Shown piece by piece: positions 5,844 to 11,727 of a stretch of DNA of 39,334 bases (position 1 is its first letter; the number at the start of each line of letters is the position of its first letter). The notes below the pieces were generated by a model. It had not been told where the DNA came from. It was given only the letters and a program-made list of their open reading frames with translations, and made no database searches. The position numbers were made by a program, and so were the translations under genes. This stretch comes from a virus. The stretch spans positions 1-39,334 of IMG/VR virus record IMGVR_UViG_3300010430_000191. The stretch is one strand, 5' to 3'.

Positions 5844-5890
5844 GTTGGCACGATTTTTGAACATGCAAAAATCGTGCCAACTTTTTTTTT
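5844..5890 (+). terminator. TTGGCACGAT palindrome copy 2 with T9 tract
   Basis: A perfect 16-bp stem, GTTGGCACGATTTTTG (5844-5859) with CAAAAATCGTGCCAAC (5866-5881), loop of six, followed by nine T residues. Read on the plus strand it is an ideal intrinsic terminator, although no plus-strand gene precedes it. Read on the minus strand it is the upstream element of the paralogue 3 promoter, homologous to 5220-5254. It could do both: insulating the promoter from antisense transcription and binding a regulator. Confidence 0.6.
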
Positions 5891-5911
5891 AAAAAAACTT
5901 TTAAAAAACTG

Positions 5912-5941
5912 TTGACAACCCCTCTACCCACATGGTATAAT
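5912..5941 (+). promoter_or_regulatory. plus-strand sigma-70 promoter facing the cassettes
   Basis: TTGACA (5912-5917), 18-bp spacer, TATAAT (5936-5941): both hexamers are consensus. It points against all genes around it. The predicted start near 5948 would yield an RNA running through stem-loop R3 into the 3' end of the gene at 6041, antisense to it. Confidence 0.7.
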
Positions 5942-5947
5942 AACGTA

Positions 5948-6057
5948 GAGGATGATGCAGCGCCGCACTGGTGCCGGTGGCGCGCTAAAGCGCGCCACCC
6001 CCGAATCGTTCCAGATTCGGGAGCAGCGCGACTGTTGCGATCAGTTGTTTTTGTTGA
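5948..6057 (+). ncRNA. possible antisense or small RNA
   Basis: Predicted from the consensus promoter at 5912-5941 with no good protein downstream. The RNA would contain two strong stems (R3, 5976-6020) and a short stem (GACTG...CAGTT) followed by a U-rich run GTTGTTTTTGTTG (about 6044-6056), which could end it. The last bases overlap the end of the minus-strand gene at 6041. The existence of the transcript is inference. Confidence 0.35.
5976..6020. repeat. GC-rich double stem-loop R3
   Basis: GGTGGCGCGC (5976-5985) pairs perfectly with GCGCGCCACC (5990-5999). After CC follows a 7-bp stem CCGAATC (6001-6007) / GATTCGG (6014-6020). ACTGGTGC precedes it (5967-5974). The fifth stem position is G-C here, A-T in R2, C-G in R4. 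Confidence 0.82.
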
Positions 6058-6466
6058 CCTTTGACCAGTCAATTGTGAACAACCGATGTCTCTCGCTCGC
6101 TGGCATGAGATCATACAGTTTAGTATCGAGCCGGTGACATTCGCGAATCGCGTCTGCTGCTGACGTCCCGGCACCGATGCGATCTAGCAAAACGTTGTGG
6201 AGTTCCTTGTGTCGTGGATCATCCCAGTCAAACGGATTCAACCGATAAGCGTTGCCGCTAATATTCCACCGCAAGCCACCTGTACCCGCGCGAATACATC
6301 CATCCGTCAGCGACCAGCAGGGATTGCGCGGGAGATTCTGCGCCGTTTCGTTGATGTAATCATACACCACCTGCACCGCATCTTCCTTAGCTTTGATTGC
6401 TTTTTCGCGGGCTTTGTTCGCCGCTTTACGGGCGTCATGGATTTTCTGTATACCTTTCATGCTCAT
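6041..6466 (-). CDS. unknown protein with basic N-terminal helix, about 141 aa
   Basis: The start is placed at 6466 (MSMKGIQK) or the in-frame ATG at 6460, both just after AAAAGGA; the longer open frame would overlap the upstream gene. Residues about 8-35 form a highly charged Ala/Lys/Arg helix (KAANKAREKAIKAKED), possibly nucleic-acid binding. The rest has no recognised motif: WxxSGNAYRLNPFDWDDPRHKELH is distinctive, with several His and Trp. Second gene of its cassette; stem-loop R3 follows its stop. Confidence 0.72.
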   Translation of the reverse strand: MSMKGIQKIHDARKAANKAREKAIKAKEDAVQVVYDYINETAQNLPRNPCWSLTDGCIRAGTGGLRWNISGNAYRLNPFDWDDPRHKELHNVLLDRIGAGTSAADAIRECHRLDTKLYDLMPASERHRLFTIDWSKVNKNN

Positions 6467-6473
6467 ATTCCTT

Positions 6474-6677
6474 TTAGGTTGCGAGAGACTTTGAAGCGAA
6501 TGCATTGAATGCCGCTTGCCAAGTAATGCGCCCATGCTTATCACGTGGCATCATCTTGACACCAGCATGATTATACGGGTCATATCCACCGGCTTTACAC
6601 CACTTGATGCCAGTAATCTCATCGAGAAGCGGGCAATAGAGATGCCAGAGTCGATATGCTTTGCGGGGATTTCTCAT
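6474..6677 (-). CDS. small unknown protein, 67 aa
   Basis: The start at 6677 (MRNPRKAYRLW) follows GAAGGAAC and lies about 18 bases downstream of the predicted transcription start of the 6702-6730 promoter. The protein is basic, with GIKWCKAGGYDPYNHAG in the middle. No family is recognised. It is followed after 7 bases by the gene at 6466. Confidence 0.68.
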   Translation of the reverse strand: MRNPRKAYRLWHLYCPLLDEITGIKWCKAGGYDPYNHAGVKMMPRDKHGRITWQAAFNAFASKSLAT

Positions 6678-6701
6678 TACAGTTCCTTCAAACGAGATAC
6701 A

Positions 6702-6730
6702 AGAATACACTAGCCCCCCTATGCTGTCAA
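6702..6730 (-). promoter_or_regulatory. sigma-70 promoter of the 6677/6466 cassette
   Basis: -35 TTGACA (6725-6730), 17-bp spacer, -10 TATTCT (6702-6707), minus strand. An imperfect dyad, TGGCAC (6770-6775) / GTGCCA (6797-6802) with inner TTGC / GCAA, lies 39 bp upstream and resembles the promoter-linked palindromes at 5220 and 5844. Confidence 0.8.
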
Positions 6731-6842
6731 GACTTTTTTAAAATAAATTTTTTATGCTGCACCACAACATGGCACGCTTCTTGCTAGGCAATGGGTGTGC
6801 CACATTCGGGAAACTTTAATAAAATCAAGAACTTGTGCTACT

Positions 6843-6896
6843 GGTGCCGCGCACAGCGCGGCACCCCCGGATTGTTCCATTTCTGGAACAATCCGG
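6843..6896. repeat. GC-rich double stem-loop R4
   Basis: GGTGCCGCGC (6843-6852) / GCGCGGCACC (6856-6865), loop ACA, then CCGGATTGTTCCA (6867-6879) / TGGAACAATCCGG (6884-6896), loop TTTC: perfect 10-bp and 13-bp stems. ACTGGTGC overlaps its left edge. It is the best-preserved member of the family. Confidence 0.85.
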
Positions 6897-6920
6897 CGAT
6901 GCCGGGACAATCACAAAAAT

Positions 6921-6944
6921 GGGACGACCCCGGAGGGTCGTCCC
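6921..6944 (-). terminator. rho-independent terminator of the zinc-ribbon cassette
   Basis: GGGACGACCC (6921-6930) and GGGTCGTCCC (6935-6944) form a perfect 10-bp stem with a 4-base loop. On the minus strand it is followed by ATTTTTGTG. It starts 10 bases past the stop codon of the gene at 6955. Confidence 0.82.
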
Positions 6945-6954
6945 AAATGCGCGT

Positions 6955-7233
6955 CTATTTCGTTTCTAGTTCAATGTTCATACATTGAACAGTTGCGCGT
7001 TGCCTCTCATTCACGTATCTGGCATATTCACCAGCATTGAGAGTGCATGTATAGTCGGGAGCGTTCCGACATTGGACCAATTCAGGAATCTGGGATTGTA
7101 ACCAATCCCGTTGACAATCCTGAAATTGATGATTGATCCGCCTTTGATCTCTGTCCCAGTTTCCATACATTCCTAGCCCTAAAGCTAGAACCACAACCGT
7201 GACCCATCCAATTATGATAATGTTTCTAGTCAT
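6955..7233 (-). CDS. membrane-anchored small protein with four cysteines, 92 aa
   Basis: Residues about 4-23 (IIIIGWVTVVVLALGLGMYG) form one hydrophobic helix after a positively charged N terminus, so the rest probably lies outside the inner membrane. The soluble part carries Cys40, Cys55, Cys62 and Cys84, which could form two disulfides in the periplasm. The start overlaps the upstream stop (ATGA at 7230-7233). A spanin or exclusion role is conceivable but there is no lipobox; the function is unassigned. Confidence 0.72.
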   Translation of the reverse strand: MTRNIIIIGWVTVVVLALGLGMYGNWDRDQRRINHQFQDCQRDWLQSQIPELVQCRNAPDYTCTLNAGEYARYVNERQRATVQCMNIELETK

Positions 7234-7535
7234 GATATGTTCTCCATCTGGGATTGTTCCAGTTCATAAGCTCGTTCGCGATCCGCGCTTATTACGTTTT
7301 CGCGAAGTATCATCCGATTGAGAATATTCACGACATCGTAGATATTCAGACATCCGACGAATGTTCCTTTATCCTTCCAAACCTTAAGAATGGAACAATA
7401 TGTATCGTCGGCCATAGTAAAAGATACGTTATATTCCGCATTTTCGGAATTGTCCCAATTTTTAGGTATTTCCACCCTGTCAACAAGTTCCAATTTGTTG
7501 CGCCATCCTTCGATTGTGATATATTTCATATCCAT
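7230..7535 (-). CDS. unknown protein, 101 aa
   Basis: The start at 7535 (MDMKYITIEGW) has AGAGGAAC upstream; the longer frame would overlap the preceding gene. The protein looks like a small beta-rich domain (residues about 3-75), followed by a helical C terminus (LNRMILRENVISADRERAYELEQ). No family is recognised. It overlaps the next gene by four bases. Confidence 0.7.
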   Translation of the reverse strand: MDMKYITIEGWRNKLELVDRVEIPKNWDNSENAEYNVSFTMADDTYCSILKVWKDKGTFVGCLNIYDVVNILNRMILRENVISADRERAYELEQSQMENIS

Positions 7536-7551
7536 GATAGTTCCTCTTTCG

Positions 7552-7728
7552 TTAACAGTCTTGGTTGTAGAATAGAAAATCATCTTCCATCTGTTTCAGA
7601 TCTGGATCATTTTCACAGTCGTAACATATCTCGGTTTCGCGACGGCCCTCGGAACCGGGAATGTATTCTTCTCCGCACATGTCGCAGATATAGATGATTT
7701 TACCAGTTGTAAAATCTTTTCCTTTCAT
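7552..7728 (-). CDS. zinc-ribbon microprotein, 58 aa
   Basis: Two CxxC pairs (CDMC at 15-18, CYDC at 35-38) spaced like a four-Cys zinc ribbon. The start at 7728 overlaps the upstream stop as ATGA and is preceded by GGGAGGA. The acidic C terminus (DPDLKQMEDD) may be a contact surface. Small zinc ribbons of this type are frequent among early phage proteins that bind host enzymes, but no target can be named. Confidence 0.78.
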   Translation of the reverse strand: MKGKDFTTGKIIYICDMCGEEYIPGSEGRRETEICYDCENDPDLKQMEDDFLFYNQDC

Positions 7729-7916
7729 GACGATCCTCCCTTTTCTGAGATAAGTTCCACATCTGAGGATTGTTCCGCATCGAAGCGTTCCTCCCATTTC
7801 TGGATGTAGTCTATGTCTTGGTTTAGTTGACACATATCACACCGTTCCTGATCTGGGAGCATGTGGAAGATCCCGCATTCGGGACAAGTTCGGATACATG
7901 ATAAAACACGTCTCAT
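7725..7916 (-). CDS. zinc-ribbon microprotein, 63 aa
   Basis: The start at 7916 (MRRVLS) has AAAGGAG at good distance. A longer in-frame start exists at 8015 but that part would translate stem-loop R5. Two Cys pairs, CPEC (11-14) and CDMC (26-29), make a likely zinc site; the remainder is an acidic helix. First gene of a four-gene coupled operon (7916, 7728, 7535, 7233). Confidence 0.77.
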   Translation of the reverse strand: MRRVLSCIRTCPECGIFHMLPDQERCDMCQLNQDIDYIQKWEERFDAEQSSDVELISEKGGSS

Positions 7917-7937
7917 GACAGTCTCCTTTCTAGTGAT

Positions 7938-7986
7938 TGTTCCAAAATAGGAACAGTTGGGATAACGCGATTGTCGCGTCACCCCC
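7938..7986. repeat. GC-rich stem-loop R5 in the zinc-ribbon leader
   Basis: TGTTCC (7938-7943) / GGAACA (7950-7955), then ACGCGA (7965-7970) / TCGCGT (7974-7979) followed by the invariant CACCCCCG. The two stems are in the opposite order to R1-R4. It lies in the predicted 5' leader of the gene at 7916 rather than downstream of a gene. Confidence 0.7.
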
Positions 7987-8021
7987 GCCCCTCGTAAGTG
8001 ATTGTTTTTGCTCATAATTTA

Positions 8022-8050
8022 ACGATACACGCATTTCCGCTCGGTGTCAA
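8022..8050 (-). promoter_or_regulatory. sigma-70 promoter of the zinc-ribbon cassette
   Basis: -35 TTGACA (8045-8050), 17-bp spacer, -10 TATCGT (8022-8027), minus strand. The predicted start is about 8015, giving a leader of about 100 bases that contains R5. Confidence 0.75.
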
Positions 8051-8124
8051 GCGCCTAAGCTATTGATTTATAAGGGAAAAATAGACCCAATAGTGGGCGG
8101 TTATTAGACTGCGGTATATACCTA

Positions 8125-8153
8125 TTGACTTATCCCACCCACGCGTGTACCAT
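8125..8153 (+). promoter_or_regulatory. weak plus-strand sigma-70 promoter candidate
   Basis: TTGACT (8125-8130), 17-bp spacer, TACCAT (8148-8153). It would transcribe into the late region about 100 bp ahead of the stronger promoter at 8260. Confidence 0.35.
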
Positions 8154-8198
8154 TAAGGTTTTTTGAGAATTGACTACTAGGGCTAAATTTCCGCACTA

Positions 8199-8213
8199 TG
8201 AGACTTCGTCTCA
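8199..8213. repeat. mini-palindrome in the divergent control region
   Basis: TGAGAC-TTC-GTCTCA, a 6-bp stem with a 3-base loop, about 50 bp upstream of the late promoter. Same geometry as the palindromes at 1472, 1897, 2360 and 2530. Confidence 0.6.
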
Positions 8214-8259
8214 ACTAGCGCATCACCACGAACGCGCAGTCCACATATAAAAATTTTTC

Positions 8260-8288
8260 TTGACATGTTCCTCCACGTATGTTATACT
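8260..8288 (+). promoter_or_regulatory. sigma-70 promoter of the packaging/structural region
   Basis: TTGACA (8260-8265), 17-bp spacer, TATACT (8283-8288). The predicted start near 8295 gives a 23-base leader with AGGAGA before the ATG at 8318. This is the only strong promoter ahead of the first packaging gene. Confidence 0.85.
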
Positions 8289-8317
8289 AGACAAAATGAA
8301 AACTCTAGGAGAAAATT

Positions 8318-8803
8318 ATGTTACCAACATTGGCTGAAACAGGGCAGGACGTTGCGGCGGACACTATCTCTCCTGAGGGTGCTTTAGTAGCAGAAACATA
8401 CTTACAAGAAGGTTGTGATGTTGCCCGAACTAGTCAAGCTTTAAGCATGCCACCTCACGAAATTTCCCGTATGATTCAGGAAAAGGCCGTTGATAACTAT
8501 ATAACTCAAGTCATATCAGATAGTTCACTTCGTAGTATGGACAAGATTTCCGATGCTATGGATGAGTTAATTCAGAAAAAACTCAATGAATTAGAAGAAC
8601 TTGAGATGACATCATCCAAAGATATTGCAGATCTTCTTAATATGCATCACAAAATGCAAGTTGATAAAGCTAGAATCTTAGCTGACAAGCAGAAGAAGGT
8701 CGAGAAAATTAATGCTAGACAAACTAATGTTAGCATTTCTAACTTTGACTCCGGAAATTACGGACGTCTTATGCATGCCTTAATTGAAGGAGAGGGAAAT
8801 TAA
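8318..8803 (+). CDS. terS: probable small terminase subunit, 161 aa
   Basis: The position (first gene, one small gene before TerL), size and build fit a small terminase. There is an N-terminal helix-turn-helix-like segment (about 18-58, 'AETYLQEGCDVARTSQALSMPPHEISRMI'), a long helical, probably oligomerising middle (70-130) and a flexible C terminus that could contact the large subunit. Small terminases recognise the phage DNA and load it on TerL at the portal. The sequence alone is too divergent for a motif-level call, so this rests on context and architecture. Ribosome-binding site AGGAGA is at 8307-8312. Confidence 0.68.
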   Translation: MLPTLAETGQDVAADTISPEGALVAETYLQEGCDVARTSQALSMPPHEISRMIQEKAVDNYITQVISDSSLRSMDKISDAMDELIQKKLNELEELEMTSSKDIADLLNMHHKMQVDKARILADKQKKVEKINARQTNVSISNFDSGNYGRLMHALIEGEGN

Positions 8804-8804
8804 T

Positions 8805-9125
8805 ATGACTGGTAACGATAGCGATTTACCACCTAATGACTGGAAGGATCTTTTGCGAGAAACTGAAGCATTAGATACTTATGTAGAACCTAAAAAAACA
8901 CCAAATGTAAAAGCCATTGAAGAAGCTACAGGAGTAGTAAAAAATACTACACCAGTTCCTGATGAAAATGAAAAAGTATATGAAGTATTAAATCAATCTG
9001 GTCGCGTTGTAGACTGGGGTGCACGTACAAAAATTAAAAATAAATGGCGAAATATTTATAATAAAAAAGGCTATAGTATTAGAGAAGCTGACACTGGAAG
9101 TACTGTAGATTATAAAGATATTTAA
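8805..9125 (+). CDS. unknown 106-aa protein between terminase genes
   Basis: The start at 8805 is chosen because GGAGAGGG lies 7-8 bases upstream; an in-frame ATG at 8784 overlaps the small terminase. The protein is acidic at the N terminus and basic at the C terminus (ARTKIKNKWRNIYNKKGYS). The stop overlaps the start of TerL (TAATG at 9123-9127), so its translation is tied to TerL. It may be a packaging accessory protein; no family is recognised. Confidence 0.72.
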   Translation: MTGNDSDLPPNDWKDLLRETEALDTYVEPKKTPNVKAIEEATGVVKNTTPVPDENEKVYEVLNQSGRVVDWGARTKIKNKWRNIYNKKGYSIREADTGSTVDYKDI

Positions 9126-10453
9126 TGTTAAGAATATCAGACGAAACAATACCGGTAGATTATTATAAAGTTCTTCCAATAGAAAATAGATTTATAAAAT
9201 TACCAGCAGAAAACTATTTAAATTTAATAGATATAGAGCCATGTAAGCCTCAATATGCAATTTTAAATGCTGTAAATGATCCTAGATATAGATTCGTTAC
9301 AGCCTGTGTTTCACGCCGAGTAGGCAAAACTTTTATAGCCAATGTTATACTTCAACTTATTGCTCTCCAACCTAGATCTACTGTTCTTATTATTGCTCCA
9401 GATTACGCACTTGCGTCTATTAGCTGGGATCTACAGCATGAATTGCTACGCAAATTCGATGTGGAAACTACTAGAGATAATGCGAAAGACCGTATAATCG
9501 AACTAGTAAATGGTAGTATGATTCGTATTGCTGCCGTGTCTAAGATCGACTCGGCGGTTGGTCGTAGTTATGATCTTATCATATTTGACGAAGCTGCCAT
9601 CGCTGATGATGCTGGAGCTAAGTACAATGTAGCACTACGTCCTACACTAGACAAATTAAATTCAAAAGTTATCTTTATCTCAACACCACGAGGAGATAAC
9701 TGGTTCAGAGAATTCTTCGAGCGTGGATTCTCTGACGAGCCCAAGTTTAAAACTTGGCTCTCAATACACGCCGACCACCATGAGAATCCTAGAGCATCTG
9801 ACAGCGATATCGCTGAAGCACGCGCTACTCTTTCTCATGCTGAATTTGAACAAGAATATCTCGCTAATTTCGTGACGTTCGAGGGTCAGGTATATTCTCT
9901 GGATAATGACCAGATTGTAGATTTATCTTCCTTAATTGAACGAGTAAAAGCGGAACCGCACAAGGTTGATGTTATCGGTGGACTCGATGTAGGGTTCAGA
10001 GATGAAACAGCCATGTGCTGTATTGTATGTATGGAAAATGAAGAGGGGTTAAACGAGTACTTTATTATTGACGAGTACTTTGCTAATCATAAATCTACTA
10101 AGACTCATGCTGAGCAAATCGGTAGATTGATGGATAAGTATGAAATTGACTTCAATTATATTGACGCTGCTGCTGCTCAAACTAGGTTTGACTTTGCTGC
10201 TACTTATGATATCACTTGCATCAAAGCCAAGAAGTCGATTCTTGACGGAATTGGCTCAGTTGCTGCGGTGATTGATAATCATAGACTATGGGTTCATCAT
10301 GAGTGTATAGAAGTAATTTATGCCCTTAGAAACCACAAATGGAAGATGGATACTGAACTAGAGAAGACCGAACCGAATCGTGCACGTCATATGGCAGACG
10401 CAATTCGTTATGCGATCTATACTTATGAGTCAGGTGTCGGTGGTATCTCCTAG
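9125..10453 (+). CDS. terL: large terminase subunit (packaging ATPase-nuclease), 442 aa
   Basis: Packages DNA into the procapsid and cuts it. N-terminal ATPase: Walker A SRRVGKT (63-69), Walker B LIIFDE (151-156) with catalytic Glu156, and coupling motif STPRG (186-190). C-terminal RNase-H-like nuclease: Asp288 in GGLDVGF, Asp347 in YIDAAA and Asp425 in HMADAIRYA form the expected acidic triad. The length is normal for TerL. There is no sign of intein or intron. Translation starts in the overlap with the previous gene. Confidence 0.96.
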   Translation: MLRISDETIPVDYYKVLPIENRFIKLPAENYLNLIDIEPCKPQYAILNAVNDPRYRFVTACVSRRVGKTFIANVILQLIALQPRSTVLIIAPDYALASISWDLQHELLRKFDVETTRDNAKDRIIELVNGSMIRIAAVSKIDSAVGRSYDLIIFDEAAIADDAGAKYNVALRPTLDKLNSKVIFISTPRGDNWFREFFERGFSDEPKFKTWLSIHADHHENPRASDSDIAEARATLSHAEFEQEYLANFVTFEGQVYSLDNDQIVDLSSLIERVKAEPHKVDVIGGLDVGFRDETAMCCIVCMENEEGLNEYFIIDEYFANHKSTKTHAEQIGRLMDKYEIDFNYIDAAAAQTRFDFAATYDITCIKAKKSILDGIGSVAAVIDNHRLWVHHECIEVIYALRNHKWKMDTELEKTEPNRARHMADAIRYAIYTYESGVGGIS

Positions 10454-10493
10454 AAAATTGTTGTAGGACGAATACCTTGACTAAAAATTTTCC

Positions 10494-10522
10494 TTGACAA
10501 TCTGTTAAATAGTTGATATAAT
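10494..10522 (+). promoter_or_regulatory. internal sigma-70 promoter before the HNH gene
   Basis: TTGACA (10494-10499), 17-bp spacer, TATAAT (10517-10522): full consensus in the 109-base spacer after terL. It would give the HNH, portal and capsid genes a transcript independent of the terminase genes. Confidence 0.85.
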
Positions 10523-10562
10523 TTAAGAATAGAAATAATAAAAAGCTTAGTTTCGTTAAGTT

Positions 10563-10955
10563 ATGCAAAAAGAATCAGGGCTAAAACGATTTCCTATTAA
10601 ATACATTAGGGACCGAGCTAAATCGGCTTATGTAAAGGAGGAAATTTGTTACGTATGTGACGTAGATCAACCACTTGACCTTCATCACGTTTACAGTATT
10701 AGCGAATTATTTAAGCGTTGGTGCAGGGAAAGAAAAGTAGTCATTAAAACACTTGATGATATACTGGATCATAGGGATGATTTCATAGCAGAACACCATA
10801 AAGAAATTTATGAAGATGTTAGAACTCTGTGTAAAACTTGTCACTTGCGATTGCATAAATTATTCGGACAACATCCCCCACTTCCTACTGCACCTAAACA
10901 ACTTATTTGGTTAGATAAATTAAAGGTGAAGTTTAGTGGCCGTATCAGTAAATGA
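10563..10955 (+). CDS. HNH-type zinc nuclease, 130 aa
   Basis: HNH layout with a structural zinc site: Cys29-x2-Cys32, LHH (His41, His42), Cys90-x2-Cys93, and CHLRLH (His94, His98). It is free-standing and lies between terminase and portal, as do HNH proteins that assist DNA cleavage during packaging in HK97-like phages; a homing nuclease is less likely because the neighbouring genes are intact. The ATG has only a weak ribosome-binding site. The end overlaps the next gene by 20 bases. Confidence 0.85.
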   Translation: MQKESGLKRFPIKYIRDRAKSAYVKEEICYVCDVDQPLDLHHVYSISELFKRWCRERKVVIKTLDDILDHRDDFIAEHHKEIYEDVRTLCKTCHLRLHKLFGQHPPLPTAPKQLIWLDKLKVKFSGRISK

Positions 10956-11334
10956 GGATTTAGATCCTAAGAAAACTGCCAAGTTAGCAGATGGATACTT
11001 AATACCAGCCCCGTTAGTGCATAAAGTACTATGGGGTATAGTTATATCCCTAGTAACTCTTGGTGGCTATATGGCACTTTGGTACATGAATGATAAGCTT
11101 TGGAAGCAGGCAGTAGAAACTAGAATTACTATGGTTGAACTTTCCGTGGGCGAGAAAATTCTTCCAAAAGCTCAAGTTCAGATTGATCAAATCAAAGCTC
11201 GTGATACTCGCCTATGGGAAGAACTTAAAGATCTTCGTGATGATTATGAAGAACATGAGGACTGGGGTATTGACCGTTCTGCCAATATAGAAGCTAGAAT
11301 ATCTGAGTTAGAACGAAAGATGAGACAGAAATGA
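10936..11334 (+). CDS. single-span membrane protein with coiled coil, 132 aa
   Basis: GTG start at 10936, preceded by AAGGTGA; the gene begins inside the end of the HNH gene. One hydrophobic helix (about 31-50) is followed by a long charged, probably coiled-coil region (60-132). Topology resembles holin-associated or spanin-like proteins, but its place before the portal is odd for lysis. Coupled by ATGA overlap to another membrane protein. Confidence 0.75.
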   Translation: MAVSVNEDLDPKKTAKLADGYLIPAPLVHKVLWGIVISLVTLGGYMALWYMNDKLWKQAVETRITMVELSVGEKILPKAQVQIDQIKARDTRLWEELKDLRDDYEEHEDWGIDRSANIEARISELERKMRQK

Positions 11335-11717
11335 AGCTTTTTAACTTTGAATTTTTAAATGAACATAAGGTTGGTCTTGGTACTGTACTATCAGTTGTAA
11401 TTTTTATGTTATGGGGATCATACGAATTAGGTACTAGAGGCTGGGAAGGTCTTAATGCAAAGTTCGTAGATCACGCAGAAGCTAATGATCATGTAACCTG
11501 GACTGACTATACCATTATGGATAAGAAGAAAAACGTTCGTATCCTTAAGGGTAAAATTATGGATCTAGAAATAGAACGTGAATATGCGAACGTAAAGGAT
11601 GAGCCTGCTGTAGTAGCGAAGATTAATGCTACTATCATTCGAATAGAAAGCACTATTGAGGACGAAGAAGAATCAATAGAGTGTCTAGAAGCAGGCGAAG
11701 AAAACTGTGAGCTTTAA
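11331..11717 (+). CDS. single-span membrane protein, 128 aa
   Basis: One hydrophobic helix (about 14-30, VGLGTVLSVVIFMLWGS) near the N terminus, then a charged helical domain and a Glu-rich tail with two cysteines (ECLEAGEENC). Starts in an ATGA overlap with the previous membrane protein; the pair are similar in design and may act together. A holin/spanin-like or membrane-docking role is possible; not assignable. Confidence 0.74.
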   Translation: MKLFNFEFLNEHKVGLGTVLSVVIFMLWGSYELGTRGWEGLNAKFVDHAEANDHVTWTDYTIMDKKKNVRILKGKIMDLEIEREYANVKDEPAVVAKINATIIRIESTIEDEEESIECLEAGEENCEL

Positions 11718-11727
11718 GGATTATTAA

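Larger units (their letters stand above)
7917..8317. other. 401-base divergent control region
   Basis: It separates the minus-strand cassettes from the plus-strand late region. It contains R5, the minus-strand promoter (8022-8050), an inverted repeat CTATTG (8060) / CAATAG (8088), a weak plus-strand promoter (8125-8153), the hairpin TGAGAC-TTC-GTCTCA (8199-8213) and the strong late-region promoter (8260-8288). I see no gene in it. Confidence 0.75.

Noticed and set aside
5952-6137. 61-codon plus-strand frame downstream of the consensus promoter at 5912
   Set aside because: The promoter would start RNA only about four bases before the ATG and the sequence translates stem-loop R3 and antisense of another gene; an RNA is more likely than a protein.
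7917-8015. N-terminal extension (MSKNNH...) of the 63-residue zinc-ribbon protein
   Set aside because: The extension is the translation of stem-loop R5; a strong ribosome-binding site supports the start at 7916.
9125-10955. HNH protein as an intron- or intein-borne homing nuclease
   Set aside because: terL and the portal are intact and uninterrupted, and the HNH gene has its own promoter and a packaging-gene position.
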